Positions 7,351 to 16,930 are shown, counted from the first letter of the stretch. The stretch is DNA of 53,004 nucleotides from Lishizhenia tianjinensis (GCA_945902115.1 CAMDLY010000013.1:1-53004), one strand, 5' to 3'. A program made the numbers and translations. The notes: generated from the letters alone by a model not told the origin.

Positions 7351-9153
7351 GTGGTGAAAAAAGTTTTATTACTTATACTTTTTACAAGCTACTATCAGCT
7401 AACGCAAGCTCAGTGGATCACCCACGGACCTGTTACGGGGGGAGTAAGTGATAGTGCTGTAAATCTTTTATTACGTTGTGATGCTGAATACCTTTTTACT
7501 ATCAATTTGGATACAGACAGTTTATTTTCGAGTCCATTAGCATTTCCCAACACAACAGATATCAACAAGGATTTTTCTGCTATAACTCAACTAACTGGGT
7601 TGCTCGCAAACACAAAATACTATTATCGAATTAACTTTCCTGCGGGAATAGATGTGAAAAAAGGATCATTTACAACTTTTCCGGAAGAGGGGGAAGCCGC
7701 ACATTTTACCTTCGTAGCGGGATCTTGTCAAGAAACTCCAAACATGAAAGTATTCGATGTGATCCCAACGCACAATCCGCTTTTCATGGTTCACTCGGGA
7801 GATTATACATATCCTAGCTATCAACTCCCTTCCAATTATCCCCAAGATTGGAATACACTTCCTTTGTCTTACCGTAAAAGGTACGAAGAAGCCGTCATGA
7901 AAGATAAGTTATTGCCGTATGTTCCTCTGGTATATATGCCAGATGATGACGATAATTTTGGCATAAGTCGAACATACCATTTAGGAACATCATACTCGGG
8001 GACTTTTCCAAATATTCAAAACTTTATAGACTCAATACCGATTACGGAGGAGCAGCGGGTGAATTGCTTGCGAGCATACCGTTATTTTTTCCCCGGATAC
8101 GCAACGGTAGACACTACTGAAGGGCATTACCATAGTTTTAAAGTGGCCAATGCAGAATTCTTCGTTACAGATTGCCGGTCTATGGCCGATCCCTGGTCTG
8201 AAGCCTATCAATTCGATTCAATTACGGGGATATGGTCTTTTAACCCATCGCCTAATCACTCTATTTTAGGTGATAATCAAATGAATTGGTTGTTGAATGG
8301 CTTGTCTGCGTCTACAGCTAAATGGAAGTTTATAGTATCGGGCGTGCCGTTTAACCCTAAGTATACACAAATCATTCAAGCAGTTCTGCCCTTGCAAGGA
8401 TATGTCTTCGATGTGGCAGGGCAACAGGGAACAGGATTTCGCCTGTCTACCTCTTTTGCCGATGGCTGGGGAGGTTTTCCGAATGACGTGGCGCAATTAA
8501 TCAGCCATGTGGAGAATGAACAAATCAATAATGTAATGGTGATTAGTGGACAAACTCACCACAATGTAATGGACGATGGGACTAACAGTTATTTCCCAGA
8601 GTTAAATGCGAGTGGATTGAGCGTATCAACTACGGAATTGGCCTATCAAATGAATCTTAATGCGCCCTTGTTTGGTCAGCCTCCTGTTGTTGATTCTTTG
8701 TGGAATTCAGGAGGTAACGGCTTGTTCAATACAAACTTCCTGAATGGCTTTGGAAAAGTGGAGGTTTATGGCGCAGACTCTGTGAAGATGTGTATTATTG
8801 ACGAGGATAATGTTGCCTTGAGTTGTATGACGGTTTATTCAGACGGGACCGTTTCAAATAACGTAGGACTTTTATCCAATGGCTATTTAAATGGCGATTG
8901 GGATGTGTATCCAAACCCCGCCTCATCCTTATTCTATGTGAGACTTGATGGACTCAATCCCCAAGAAATTCGCATTACGATGCAAAATAATACAGGAGAA
9001 TTTTTGGCTGGTTTTGAATTTCAAAGTAATTCCTTAGAAACAACCAAGGCATTTTCAATTCCCGAAACGATACCGAATGGTATTTATTGGTTAAAAATAC
9101 AAGGTCTGCAAGGTTCCATAGCGTTAACGAAAAAATTAGTTGTGCTGCGCTAG
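7351..9153 (+). CDS. secreted PhoD-like phosphoesterase with T9SS type A sorting domain
   Basis: The 600-residue protein has a signal peptide (1-20, ending in LTQAQ), a fibronectin-like beta domain (about 22-110), a PhoD/metallophosphoesterase-like catalytic domain (about 115-490) and a C-terminal T9SS type A sorting domain (about 515-600, with YPNPASS and a Lys/Arg-rich end). PhoD-family marks are GSC (124-126), HSGDYTY (148-154), a DDDDNFG stretch (198-204) and SGQTHHN (399-405). In classical PhoD the third motif is DDH and the last GD-x-H, so the metal ligands here are altered. It would hydrolyse phosphate esters outside the cell; its substrate is unknown. The start is GTG, at 7351 or the adjoining GTG at 7354. 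It stands as a single gene. Confidence 0.82.
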   Translation: MVKKVLLLILFTSYYQLTQAQWITHGPVTGGVSDSAVNLLLRCDAEYLFTINLDTDSLFSSPLAFPNTTDINKDFSAITQLTGLLANTKYYYRINFPAGIDVKKGSFTTFPEEGEAAHFTFVAGSCQETPNMKVFDVIPTHNPLFMVHSGDYTYPSYQLPSNYPQDWNTLPLSYRKRYEEAVMKDKLLPYVPLVYMPDDDDNFGISRTYHLGTSYSGTFPNIQNFIDSIPITEEQRVNCLRAYRYFFPGYATVDTTEGHYHSFKVANAEFFVTDCRSMADPWSEAYQFDSITGIWSFNPSPNHSILGDNQMNWLLNGLSASTAKWKFIVSGVPFNPKYTQIIQAVLPLQGYVFDVAGQQGTGFRLSTSFADGWGGFPNDVAQLISHVENEQINNVMVISGQTHHNVMDDGTNSYFPELNASGLSVSTTELAYQMNLNAPLFGQPPVVDSLWNSGGNGLFNTNFLNGFGKVEVYGADSVKMCIIDEDNVALSCMTVYSDGTVSNNVGLLSNGYLNGDWDVYPNPASSLFYVRLDGLNPQEIRITMQNNTGEFLAGFEFQSNSLETTKAFSIPETIPNGIYWLKIQGLQGSIALTKKLVVLR

Positions 9154-9251
9154 GTTGAATTTTAGCCGATTCATTATTTTACCGTTAGACTTTCCCAAAC
9201 TGCTTCATTTGTTTCTTAGAAAAAAAAGTAAGAGTAATCAAAATTTCATCC

Positions 9252-9283
9252 TTTGAAAAAGCGCGATTAGTTTCTTACTTTTG
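9252..9283 (+). promoter_or_regulatory. aspS promoter (TTTG-N20-TACTTTTG)
   Basis: A -33 element TTTG (9252-9255) and a -7 element TACTTTTG (9276-9283), 20 nt apart, match the Bacteroidota sigma-ABfr consensus. The -7 box ends 18 nt before the ATG. A 10-bp inverted repeat (9224-9233 and 9273-9282) overlaps the -7 box. Confidence 0.75.
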
Positions 9284-9301
9284 CAACTTAAATAATAGCT
9301 T

Positions 9302-11047
9302 ATGTATCGCTCGCACACTTGTGGTGAATTAAGAATGGAACACGTTGGGATAAACGTAACTTTAGCAGGTTGGGTGCAGCGTTCTAGAGATTTAGGTGGA
9401 ATGACATTCACCGATTTACGCGATCGCTATGGGATTACGCAATTAACTTTCAACATGGAAGTAAATGCTGATTTGTGCGAACAAGCCAGGAAATTAGGTC
9501 GTGAGTTTGTAATTCAAGCAATAGGAATAGTCATTGAGCGCAGTAGCAAGAATAAAAATATGCTAACAGGTGAGATCGAAATTAACGTCACGGAATTAAA
9601 AATTCTAAACGCCGCGAAATTGCCGCCGTTTACGATTGAGGACGAAACAGATGGAGGAGATGAATTGCGCATGCAATACCGCTACTTGGATTTGAGAAGA
9701 AACCCGGTACAGCAAAAGTTGATCATACGCAATAAGGTTGCGCTAGAGACGCGTAATTATTTAGATTCACAAGGGTTTATGGATGTTGAAACACCGGTTT
9801 TAATCAAGTCCACTCCAGAAGGAGCACGTGATTTTGTGGTGCCTAGTCGCATGAATGCAGGCCAATTTTATGCTTTACCACAATCACCTCAAACATTCAA
9901 GCAACTGTTGATGGTGTCGGGTTTCGACAAGTACTACCAAATCGTAAAATGTTTCCGCGATGAAGATTTACGCGCAGACCGCCAACCAGAATTTACACAA
10001 ATCGATTGTGAAATGGCATTTGTGGAACAAGACGATGTCCTGAATACTTTTGAGGGATTGATTAAGCATTTATTTAAAACTGTTCGTGGTGTTGAGTTTG
10101 AAGGGGCTTTCCCACGTATAACTTATGCGGAGGCGATGGAAAAATATGGTTCTGACAAACCAGACATTCGCTTCGGAATGGAATTCGTGGATTTAACAAA
10201 AGAAGCACAAGGAAAAGAGTTTGCAATTTTCGATAGTGCTGAAATCGTTTTGGGGATCAATGCGAGCAAGTGCTCGGAATTTACGCGTAAGCAAATAGAT
10301 GAGTTAACTGATTGGGTGAAACGTCCACAAATTGGCGCTAAGGGAATGATTTATCTACGTTATAATACAGACGGAACTTATAAATCATCAGTAGATAAAT
10401 TCTATTCGGAAGCAGATTTGAAAGTATGGGCAGAAAAAGCCAATATGCAACCAGGAGACCTTTTGTTGCTGTTGTCAGGGGAAACGAATAAAACGCGTAA
10501 ACAATTGAACGAATTACGTTTGCACCTAGGGAATAGTCTGGGACTTCGTCAATCGGATGTTTTTAAACCACTTTGGGTCTTGGATTTTCCCTTGTTAGAA
10601 TGGGACGAAGAAAATGGTCGTTACCACGCGATGCACCACCCATTTACTTCGCCAAAACCAGAAGATCTCCATCTAATTTCTACCGATCCAAGCAAAGTAC
10701 GCGCAAATGCCTACGATTTAGCGATGAATGGCGTAGAGTTGGGCGGAGGGTCAATTCGTATACACGACAGAACACTGCAGTCACAAATGTTTGATTTATT
10801 AGGGTTCACCAGAGAAGAAGCTCAGTCACAATTTGGCTTCTTAATGAATGCTTTCGAATATGGAGCACCACCGCACGGAGGGTTGGCTTTTGGTTTAGAC
10901 CGTTTGGTTGCTACCATGGGTGGTTCAGAATCGATTAGAGACTACATTGCCTTTCCTAAAAACAATAGCGGTCGTGACACAATGATAGATGCACCTTCTC
11001 CCTTGGATGATAAACAGCTCAAGGAATTGGGAATAAAAAAAGCCTAA
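9302..11047 (+). CDS. aspS: aspartate--tRNA ligase
   Basis: This 581-residue cytosolic class II synthetase attaches aspartate to tRNA(Asp) using ATP. The domains run in the bacterial order: an OB-fold anticodon-binding domain (about 1-105, with the [14 protein letters not shown] motif), the catalytic domain, a GAD-type insertion (about 280-410), and the remainder of the catalytic domain. Motif 2 is visible as [19 protein letters not shown] (about 219-237) and motif 3 as [11 protein letters not shown] near the end. The length matches bacterial AspRS (about 580-590). There is no neighbouring gatCAB that would decide whether it also charges tRNA(Asn). A canonical promoter lies just upstream and a weak hairpin overlaps the stop, so it is probably transcribed alone. 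Confidence 0.98.
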   Translation: MYRSHTCGELRMEHVGINVTLAGWVQRSRDLGGMTFTDLRDRYGITQLTFNMEVNADLCEQARKLGREFVIQAIGIVIERSSKNKNMLTGEIEINVTELKILNAAKLPPFTIEDETDGGDELRMQYRYLDLRRNPVQQKLIIRNKVALETRNYLDSQGFMDVETPVLIKSTPEGARDFVVPSRMNAGQFYALPQSPQTFKQLLMVSGFDKYYQIVKCFRDEDLRADRQPEFTQIDCEMAFVEQDDVLNTFEGLIKHLFKTVRGVEFEGAFPRITYAEAMEKYGSDKPDIRFGMEFVDLTKEAQGKEFAIFDSAEIVLGINASKCSEFTRKQIDELTDWVKRPQIGAKGMIYLRYNTDGTYKSSVDKFYSEADLKVWAEKANMQPGDLLLLLSGETNKTRKQLNELRLHLGNSLGLRQSDVFKPLWVLDFPLLEWDEENGRYHAMHHPFTSPKPEDLHLISTDPSKVRANAYDLAMNGVELGGGSIRIHDRTLQSQMFDLLGFTREEAQSQFGFLMNAFEYGAPPHGGLAFGLDRLVATMGGSESIRDYIAFPKNNSGRDTMIDAPSPLDDKQLKELGIKKA

Positions 11048-11058
11048 ATAAGCTTTTT
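11037..11058 (+). terminator. weak A+T-rich hairpin at the end of aspS
   Basis: AAAAAGC and GCTTTTT flank an 8-nt loop that contains the stop codon. Only two G-C pairs are formed, so terminator strength is doubtful. Confidence 0.35.
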
Positions 11059-11071
11059 CCACGTAGAATAG

Positions 11072-11079
11072 TATTTTTG
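11072..11079 (+). promoter_or_regulatory. -7 box TATTTTTG before the 228-residue secreted protein gene
   Basis: It is an exact match to TAnnTTTG ending 18 nt before the ATG. No convincing -33 element is seen. Confidence 0.55.
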
Positions 11080-11097
11080 TAATAAAGGTTTGGAAAC

Positions 11098-11784
11098 ATG
11101 AAAGCAAGCTTAGTTTTCTTGATAATTACTTATTGGTTTTGTCCGAAAGATTCTTTAGCTCAGCAACAAGATTTCAAAGGGTATTTTTTTGTCAAAAGCT
11201 ATGTAAATCAAAAAGGTGTTGAGGTCCCTGAGATTCAAGATCTTTTTTTTAAAACTCCCAAGGGGACTTATTTTGTGAAAGATTGCGCGGGCATTACTCA
11301 AAATAAAGAAAAACTACACCTTAAAAAAGCCATAATCAGGGGAAGCCTAATGACTGGGTTGCTCGACGATTGCACAACTTCCGAGTTGAATCAAAGCCGA
11401 GTAGGACAGCACTTGGTGATAATAGATTATGTAGTAGAAAGCACCTTTTATTTTTCACTGTCTGACGGATCTGGCAATACTTTAACACTCAAAGAGGATA
11501 AACTCTCCTACTTCCCAGTAACCAGAGAAATGTCCTCAAGCGGAGTATATGACGGAGGAATACAGAAAGAGATGACCCTTTCATCAAATGATCGAATTTT
11601 AATAATGAGAAATTTTAGAAAAACAATGCACGCAACGAAGCCAATATTGTGTCAGGGCCTTAGAGAGAAAGGAAAGGTTATCGTTTCTTATGCTCAATTA
11701 GGGGAAGATCAAGATTTTTGTTGCCCCGAAAATAAAAAGTGGCAAAAATTTATTCGAAAAACCAAGAAGCAACTTGGTCAGTGA
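11098..11784 (+). CDS. secreted protein of unknown function
   Basis: The 228-residue protein begins with a signal peptide (MKASLVFLIITYWF...SLAQQQ, cut near residue 22), so it is exported to the periplasm or outer membrane. The mature part is a mix of beta-strand-like segments with several cysteines (Cys near 62, 91, 185 and the pair CC near 204) that could form disulfides. A basic C-terminus (FIRKTKKQLGQ) follows. There is no T9SS sorting signal and no motif that I can tie to a family. It has its own promoter box and ends 31 bp from the convergent mtnA gene, so it is a single-gene unit. Confidence 0.7.
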   Translation: MKASLVFLIITYWFCPKDSLAQQQDFKGYFFVKSYVNQKGVEVPEIQDLFFKTPKGTYFVKDCAGITQNKEKLHLKKAIIRGSLMTGLLDDCTTSELNQSRVGQHLVIIDYVVESTFYFSLSDGSGNTLTLKEDKLSYFPVTREMSSSGVYDGGIQKEMTLSSNDRILIMRNFRKTMHATKPILCQGLREKGKVIVSYAQLGEDQDFCCPENKKWQKFIRKTKKQLGQ

Positions 11785-11815
11785 AACATTCTGCGGATTG
11801 AGTCGTTTACGCGCC

Positions 11816-12901
11816 CTACCTATACTCTGGAAACAAGGATAAAATCCCCGTTTCGTTTGCTTCGCAGACTCCTCGCTCCGTAATCAAGCCACTGATTAAT
11901 CTACTTGGTGTTACATCAAATCCGTAGTTACAAGCCTTTGTCGTTTCCGGACAGATTAAGACCTGATCTAATTCTCCTTTGGAATTTTTCCCAACGACAT
12001 ATCTAACTTCATTTTCGTCACGTTCTTCAATGGGAATTTCCTTCAATCCGTCCGAAATCGTCATGTCCAAGGTGGTCGACGGCAGCGCTACATAAAATGG
12101 CACCCCGTTGTCTTTGGCTGCCAATGCTTTGAGATAGGTTCCGATTTTATTCGCTACATCGCCATTTCTCGTTGTTCTGTCGGTACCAACGATCACAAGG
12201 TCTACCATGCCGTGTTGCATAAGGTGTCCACCTGTATTGTCAACGATTAACGTATGTGGTATTCCATGCTTTGTTAATTCGTAGGCCGTTAAATTAGCCC
12301 CTTGATTACGAGGGCGTGTTTCGTCTACCCAAACATGTATCTTCATGCCTTTTGCATGCGCTTGGTAAATGGGAGAGGTGATAGTTCCCCATTCAATACA
12401 TCCTAGCATGCCCGCATTGCAATGGGTGAGAATATTTACAATTCCATTATTTTTCTTTTGAGCAATTTTTTCAATGATTGGCAACCCGTAAACCCCAATT
12501 TTCCTACAAGTCTCTATATCTTCTTCCACGATTTTCCCTGCCATTTCCCAGGAGGTTTTGAGAAAGTTATCGCTACCATCCAGTGCTTCTCGCATTTTAT
12601 CCAATGCCCAAAAAAGATTAACGGCTGTCGGCCGAGACGCTCTCAGTTGCTCGAAAGCTTCGTCGAGAAAAACCCCGTCGTTTTGGTTTTCGATCATTTC
12701 ACGTACTGCCAAATAAACACCATAGGCCGCGGTGGCACCAATCAGAGGAGCTCCTCTAACGGTCATGTTTTTTATCGCCAAAACGGCATCCATGTAACTC
12801 TTAATACCCACAACAACGAATTCGTGCGGTAGCTTTCTTTGGTCTATTACTTCAATAAAGTTATCGGGCGTTGTCCAAATAGTTCGAAAGGGAGTGGCCA
12901 T
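11816..12901 (-). CDS. mtnA: S-methyl-5-thioribose-1-phosphate isomerase
   Basis: This 361-residue cytosolic enzyme converts 5-methylthioribose-1-phosphate to the ribulose form in the methionine salvage pathway. It belongs to the eIF2B-alpha/beta/delta-like fold. The family residues are present: the VRGAPLIG loop (48-55), the catalytic Cys161 in THCNAG and Asp241 in GTDRTTRNGDVANK. Length agrees with bacterial MtnA (about 345-365). No other salvage gene (mtnK, mtnB, mtnC, mtnD, mtnN) lies in the window. A promoter-like TAACTTCG lies 16 nt before the ATG. Ribose-1,5-bisphosphate isomerase is the closest alternative, but the full set of MtnA motifs makes it less likely. Confidence 0.95.
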   Translation of the reverse strand: MATPFRTIWTTPDNFIEVIDQRKLPHEFVVVGIKSYMDAVLAIKNMTVRGAPLIGATAAYGVYLAVREMIENQNDGVFLDEAFEQLRASRPTAVNLFWALDKMREALDGSDNFLKTSWEMAGKIVEEDIETCRKIGVYGLPIIEKIAQKKNNGIVNILTHCNAGMLGCIEWGTITSPIYQAHAKGMKIHVWVDETRPRNQGANLTAYELTKHGIPHTLIVDNTGGHLMQHGMVDLVIVGTDRTTRNGDVANKIGTYLKALAAKDNGVPFYVALPSTTLDMTISDGLKEIPIEERDENEVRYVVGKNSKGELDQVLICPETTKACNYGFDVTPSRLISGLITERGVCEANETGILSLFPEYR

Positions 12902-12917
12902 TTTTATAATTTTGTAG

Positions 12918-12925
12918 CGAAGTTA
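12918..12925 (-). promoter_or_regulatory. possible variant -7 box TAACTTCG before mtnA
   Basis: It differs by one base from TAnnTTTG, lies 16 nt before the mtnA ATG, and is the same octamer seen before the histidine kinase gene. Confidence 0.3.
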
Positions 12926-12981
12926 AGCATTGATTTTTCAGTTTTTTAGCTATTCGCTAAATATCAAAACTTTTTAAGGTG

Positions 12982-12989
12982 TACTTTTG
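12982..12989 (+). promoter_or_regulatory. -7 box TACTTTTG before the DUF3050 gene
   Basis: It is an exact TAnnTTTG match that ends 10 nt before the ATG at 13000, implying a very short leader. Confidence 0.6.
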
Positions 12990-12999
12990 TTTTTAGATT

Positions 13000-13788
13000 A
13001 TGTCAAAGCACGCGAGAATACAACAGTTAGAGCAAGAAATTGCACCCCTTAAAGCACAATTATTGGCTCACCCCTTATACAAAACAGTGAGGAGTATATC
13101 CGATTTTCGTTGTTTTATGGAGCAACACGTATTTGCCGTTTGGGATTTTATGTGTTTGTTGAAATCTCTACAGCGGGAACTAACATGCATTGATGTTCCT
13201 TGGAAACCTGTAGGAAATGCAAGTACACGACGCTTCATAAATGAGATTGTACTTGGAGAAGAAAGTGATATTGACGAGCAGGGCAAGGTAATAAGTCATT
13301 ACGAGTTATACTTAACGGCAATGCGTGAGATTGGCACCAACACTGATCAAATCGATAAATTTTACAACCTTGTCTGTTCAGGGGTCTCAGTAAAGACAGC
13401 CTTGAAGCAAGTGAATATCAACAAGGAAACGACAGATTTTGTCATTTTTACCATGGATATCGTTGGCAGTGGAGAGACACATAAAATAGCTTCTGTATTC
13501 ACATTCGGCAGGGAGGACTTAATTCCTGAGATGTTTATTGAGATGGTGAGAGAGTTGAGAACTCAAGGACACAGCAACCTAACCACTTTAGAATATTACC
13601 TACAGCGTCATATTGACATCGACGGAGATGAACATGGTCCAATTTCTCTAAGAATGGTAGAGGAATTATGTGGCGATGATGAAGTCAAATGGCAAGAGGC
13701 TATTCTTGTTGCAAAAATGGCTCTTCAAAATAGGATTAAACTATGGAACGGGGTATTACTTAACTTGGTACAACCTCTTTCTATTTAG
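13000..13788 (+). CDS. DUF3050 family, heme-oxygenase-like fold protein
   Basis: The 262-residue soluble protein looks like the DUF3050 family, which belongs to the all-helical heme-oxygenase/TenA-like superfamily. Visible marks are [12 protein letters not shown] (His43), SHYELY (His100, Glu102), a helix with SGETHK and [18 protein letters not shown] (His204, Asp208, Glu211, His212). The regular spacing of His, Glu and Asp is consistent with a metal-binding oxidase core, but no reaction is established for this family that I can name. There is no signal peptide, so it is cytosolic. A promoter box sits 10 nt upstream. Its 3' end overlaps the convergent transketolase gene by 4 bp. Confidence 0.82.
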   Translation: MSKHARIQQLEQEIAPLKAQLLAHPLYKTVRSISDFRCFMEQHVFAVWDFMCLLKSLQRELTCIDVPWKPVGNASTRRFINEIVLGEESDIDEQGKVISHYELYLTAMREIGTNTDQIDKFYNLVCSGVSVKTALKQVNINKETTDFVIFTMDIVGSGETHKIASVFTFGREDLIPEMFIEMVRELRTQGHSNLTTLEYYLQRHIDIDGDEHGPISLRMVEELCGDDEVKWQEAILVAKMALQNRIKLWNGVLLNLVQPLSI

Positions 13789-14738
13789 CCTTTTCTGGAT
13801 AAAACGTTCTTAACTGCTTCGACAACGTGTACCGTATCAATACCGTACTTCGTCATGAGCTCCATAGGAGTCCCACTTTCTCCAAATGAGTCATTCACAG
13901 CAACGTATTCTTGAGGTGTAGGCAGTTGACGTGACAACACCTGCGCTACTGCATCTCCCAGTCCACCATGCCTCATATGTTCTTCCGCAGTGACCACACA
14001 ACCTGTTTTTGAAATAGATTTTATAATCGCTTCTTCATCCAATGGTTTGATGGTATGCATATTAATTAATTCTACAGAAATTCCTAGTGCAGCCAATATT
14101 TTAATGGCTTCAATAGATTTCCAAACCAAATGTCCACAGGCGATTATGGTGACATCTGTTCCTTCTTGAAGAACGTCTGCTTTTCCAATAGTAAATGTTG
14201 CATCAGCCTTGACGAAAATAGGCATTACAGGCCGCCCAAACCGCAAGTAAACCGGGCCTTGATGAGCAGCAATCGCAATTGTAGCCTGTTTTGTTTGATT
14301 GAAGTCTGCTGGTACAACAACGGTCATATTAGGAAGCATTCGCATCATTCCGATGTCTTCCAAAATTTGATGAGTAGCCCCATCTTCTCCTAAGGTCAGT
14401 CCGGCATGAGAAGCACAAATCTTGACGTTTTTTCCAGAATAGGCAACAGATTGTCTGATTTGATCATATACCCTTCCCGTAGAAAAATTAGCAAAAGTAC
14501 CGGTGTATGGGATTTTTCCTCCTATGGTCATTCCTGCTGCCAAACCAATCATGTTGGCCTCTGCAATCCCCACTTGAAAAAAACGGTTCGGATTCTCATT
14601 TTTGAATGCATCCATTTTTAAGGATCCAATTAAATCTGCACAAAGAGCAACTACGTTCGGGTTTGTTCTACCTAATTCCGCTAAGCCTTCTCCAAAACCT
14701 GAGCGCGTATCTTTTTGACCTAGTACTTCTATTTCCAT
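13785..14738 (-). CDS. transketolase, C-terminal subunit
   Basis: The 317-residue protein equals the pyrimidine-binding and C-terminal domains of transketolase. [14 protein letters not shown] contains the catalytic Glu that activates the thiamine diphosphate ring, and [15 protein letters not shown] is the usual His-bearing loop; the C-terminal domain follows from about residue 190. It should form a heterotetramer with the N-terminal subunit encoded two genes upstream and move two-carbon units in the pentose phosphate pathway. Split transketolases are common in several phyla. Unusually, a VWA gene separates the two halves: its stop lies 3 bp upstream of this start. The stop overlaps the convergent DUF3050 gene. 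A 1-deoxyxylulose synthase-like split enzyme is a less likely alternative. Confidence 0.93.
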   Translation of the reverse strand: MEIEVLGQKDTRSGFGEGLAELGRTNPNVVALCADLIGSLKMDAFKNENPNRFFQVGIAEANMIGLAAGMTIGGKIPYTGTFANFSTGRVYDQIRQSVAYSGKNVKICASHAGLTLGEDGATHQILEDIGMMRMLPNMTVVVPADFNQTKQATIAIAAHQGPVYLRFGRPVMPIFVKADATFTIGKADVLQEGTDVTIIACGHLVWKSIEAIKILAALGISVELINMHTIKPLDEEAIIKSISKTGCVVTAEEHMRHGGLGDAVAQVLSRQLPTPQEYVAVNDSFGESGTPMELMTKYGIDTVHVVEAVKNVLSRKG

Positions 14739-14741
14739 GTA

Positions 14742-16088
14742 TTATAGTATTATGGTATTGATTTTATTCGATTCAATTTTTATTACCTTCTCTCTTGTGT
14801 AAGAGGTGGATTTCATTTCTTTTTCACGGTAAATTATTTTATAATTACCTGGCTGCAGGAACCAATTTCCCGAGGTGCTGCCGTCTTCAAGATTACAAAC
14901 CCATTCCATTTCATTACCGTTTTTAATGACGAAAATCTGGCCGACTACCGGCTTAGCAGCTGTATAATTCAGTTGTCCGGCGGGTACAACATCTACCAGG
15001 AAGTTTTTGCCTTGTTCAACTTTAACTTGTGTATATGTCCTTGGTAAAGTAAAAATCTCTAGATCATAAGTTCCGAGGAGGTATTTTTGCTTAGAATTAA
15101 GCTCTTGGGCATAAAGTGTTTCTGCTTTCCCTTTTTGCATAACCCGCATGGTTTGCTGTGTAAGCCCTATAGTTCTATTTTTGAGTTGAATATATCCTTG
15201 CGGGGCGTCTACATTAATTATGTTGTGTTTATAACGTTGAATGATAATCTTATTTTTTACAATTTTCGGAAGGGTATTGACTACAAGATCATAGGTGATA
15301 GCGGGGTCTAAAATCAAGGTGTCTGGAAGCCCGAATCTATTTAAAGTATGGGTGAATGTATATTTTAAATTCTTGGTCCCTGATTCGTACAAAAATAAAC
15401 TCACATCCGTTTCTGTAGGTTTTTTGGTGATATCGTTTAAGTTTATTTGAACGGTCGTATTTAGAAGTGTTTTGGATATTACAGAAGTTAAGGCACTTTT
15501 GAAGGCTTCTTTATTTTCAGCATCTGTATAGCTTCCGATGCAATTGAATTTATCCAAATAGGTGAGGTCCATTCCCAGTCCGATTACAAAAGGCGTGACC
15601 TTAACCCCCTTCTCTTTGAGTTTTTTGGCAATTACACACGGGTCGTTGTCACAAGACTCTAAACCATCCGTAATTAGAATGATAAAATTACGTTGCAGAG
15701 TATCCGGGAAATCATCGGCGGCGGCCTCCAACGATCGTGCAATCGGAGTGGCACCTTTTGCCTGAATTTGCTTGATTTTCAGCTTTATAGCATCTACGTT
15801 AGACGCCCCAAAAGGGACCTCAAGTTTTGTGTCTTGACAATCTTGATACATACTTGTTACGTTGGATTGATGCCCATATACACGAAGCGCAAGTTCTAAG
15901 TCAGGAATTCCCCGAAGTTTTTCAACAGATAGATTTAAAATATCTTTAGCTGCGGCCATCCGCGTTTGTTTGTCCCAGTCTAGATTCATCGAGTTGGAGG
16001 CATCCAAAATGAACAATATTCGGGTTTTATCCTGGGAAAATGCTACCAGTTGTAAACATAAAAATGCTATGGAAATAAATAACTTCAC
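14742..16088 (-). CDS. secreted von Willebrand factor A (VWA) domain protein
   Basis: The 448-residue protein has a signal peptide (1-18, FLCLQLVAFS) followed by a VWA domain (about 22-200) with a complete MIDAS: DASNS (Asp29, Ser31, Ser33), the Thr of KGATPI and ITDGLES. This domain binds a divalent metal and usually mediates protein-protein contact outside the cytosol. The remaining 240 residues are beta-rich and resemble repeated Ig- or carboxypeptidase-regulatory-like modules; there is no sorting domain. The start is GTG, overlapping the TAG stop of the upstream transketolase N subunit by one base, and the stop is 3 bp before the transketolase C subunit start, so translation is probably coupled. 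Its function beside transketolase is unexplained. Confidence 0.87.
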   Translation of the reverse strand: MKLFISIAFLCLQLVAFSQDKTRILFILDASNSMNLDWDKQTRMAAAKDILNLSVEKLRGIPDLELALRVYGHQSNVTSMYQDCQDTKLEVPFGASNVDAIKLKIKQIQAKGATPIARSLEAAADDFPDTLQRNFIILITDGLESCDNDPCVIAKKLKEKGVKVTPFVIGLGMDLTYLDKFNCIGSYTDAENKEAFKSALTSVISKTLLNTTVQINLNDITKKPTETDVSLFLYESGTKNLKYTFTHTLNRFGLPDTLILDPAITYDLVVNTLPKIVKNKIIIQRYKHNIINVDAPQGYIQLKNRTIGLTQQTMRVMQKGKAETLYAQELNSKQKYLLGTYDLEIFTLPRTYTQVKVEQGKNFLVDVVPAGQLNYTAAKPVVGQIFVIKNGNEMEWVCNLEDGSTSGNWFLQPGNYKIIYREKEMKSTSYTREKVIKIESNKINTIIL

Positions 16089-16930
16089 TAATAGTCTCCG
16101 AGTGTTTCCTCTAGTTGACTGAGGGCCGACGCCAGTTGCTCGGGATTAGGTGCAACACCATGCCATTTGTGGCTACCCATCATAAAGTCTACTCCTTGTC
16201 CCATTTCAGTTTTCATTATGACAACAATAGGCTTACCATTACCACACATAGTTTTCGCTTTTTGCATAGTAGAACGTATAGAATCAAAGTTGTTACCGTT
16301 CATTTCTAAAACCTCCCAACCAAAAGCTTGCCATTTTCCTGAAAGATCCCCTAAGGAAAGAACATCTTCCACGTCACCGTCGATTTGACGCCCATTATAG
16401 TCAATGGTAGCAATCAGATTATCAACCTTGTTGGCAGCAGCATACATGGCAGCTTCCCAAATTTGTCCCTCCTGGAGCTCCCCATCGCCGTGGAGCGTAT
16501 ATACCAAACAATTATCGTGGTTAAGCTTTTTTACTTGTGCCGCCCCGATTCCTACGGATAAGCCTTGCCCTAGGGAGCCTGAGGCTACGCGAACTCCAGG
16601 GAGTTTTTTATCCGTTGAGGGATGACCTTGTAATTTAGAACCAATTTTTCTAAATGTACTCAGATCGCCAATCGGAAAATAACCTCTTCTCGCTAAAACA
16701 CTATACCAAACAGGTGAAATGTGACCATTCGAAAGAAAAAATAAATCTTCACCAATACCGTCCATATTAAAGGAGTCTGGTTTGTGGGTCATCCCCTCAA
16801 AATACAGATAAGTTAAAAAATCAGTACACCCTAGTGATCCACCTGGATGACCAGAATTAACAGTAGCGACCATTCGCACAATATCACGTCTAACTTGACT
16901 TGCAACTTGATGTAATGAGACTATTTCCAT
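16088..16930 (-). CDS. transketolase, N-terminal subunit
   Basis: The 280-residue protein corresponds to the diphosphate-binding domain of transketolase. GDGELQEGQIWEAAMYAA... followed by IDYNGRQIDG is the thiamine diphosphate/Mg2+ motif (GDG-x(n)-N). NSGHPGGSLG near the N-terminus carries the substrate-binding His, and SLGQGLSVGIGAA is also typical. It needs the C-terminal subunit, encoded after the VWA gene, for activity. Together they interconvert sugar phosphates of the non-oxidative pentose phosphate pathway in the cytosol. It is the first gene of the leftward three-gene run. No consensus -7 box was found in the 129-bp divergent gap upstream. Confidence 0.94.
   Translation of the reverse strand: MEIVSLHQVASQVRRDIVRMVATVNSGHPGGSLGCTDFLTYLYFEGMTHKPDSFNMDGIGEDLFFLSNGHISPVWYSVLARRGYFPIGDLSTFRKIGSKLQGHPSTDKKLPGVRVASGSLGQGLSVGIGAAQVKKLNHDNCLVYTLHGDGELQEGQIWEAAMYAAANKVDNLIATIDYNGRQIDGDVEDVLSLGDLSGKWQAFGWEVLEMNGNNFDSIRSTMQKAKTMCGNGKPIVVIMKTEMGQGVDFMMGSHKWHGVAPNPEQLASALSQLEETLGDY

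Noticed and set aside
12422..12832. Open frame of 136 codons on the plus strand inside mtnA
   Set aside because: It is a shadow of the mtnA frame, with no family resemblance and no promoter.
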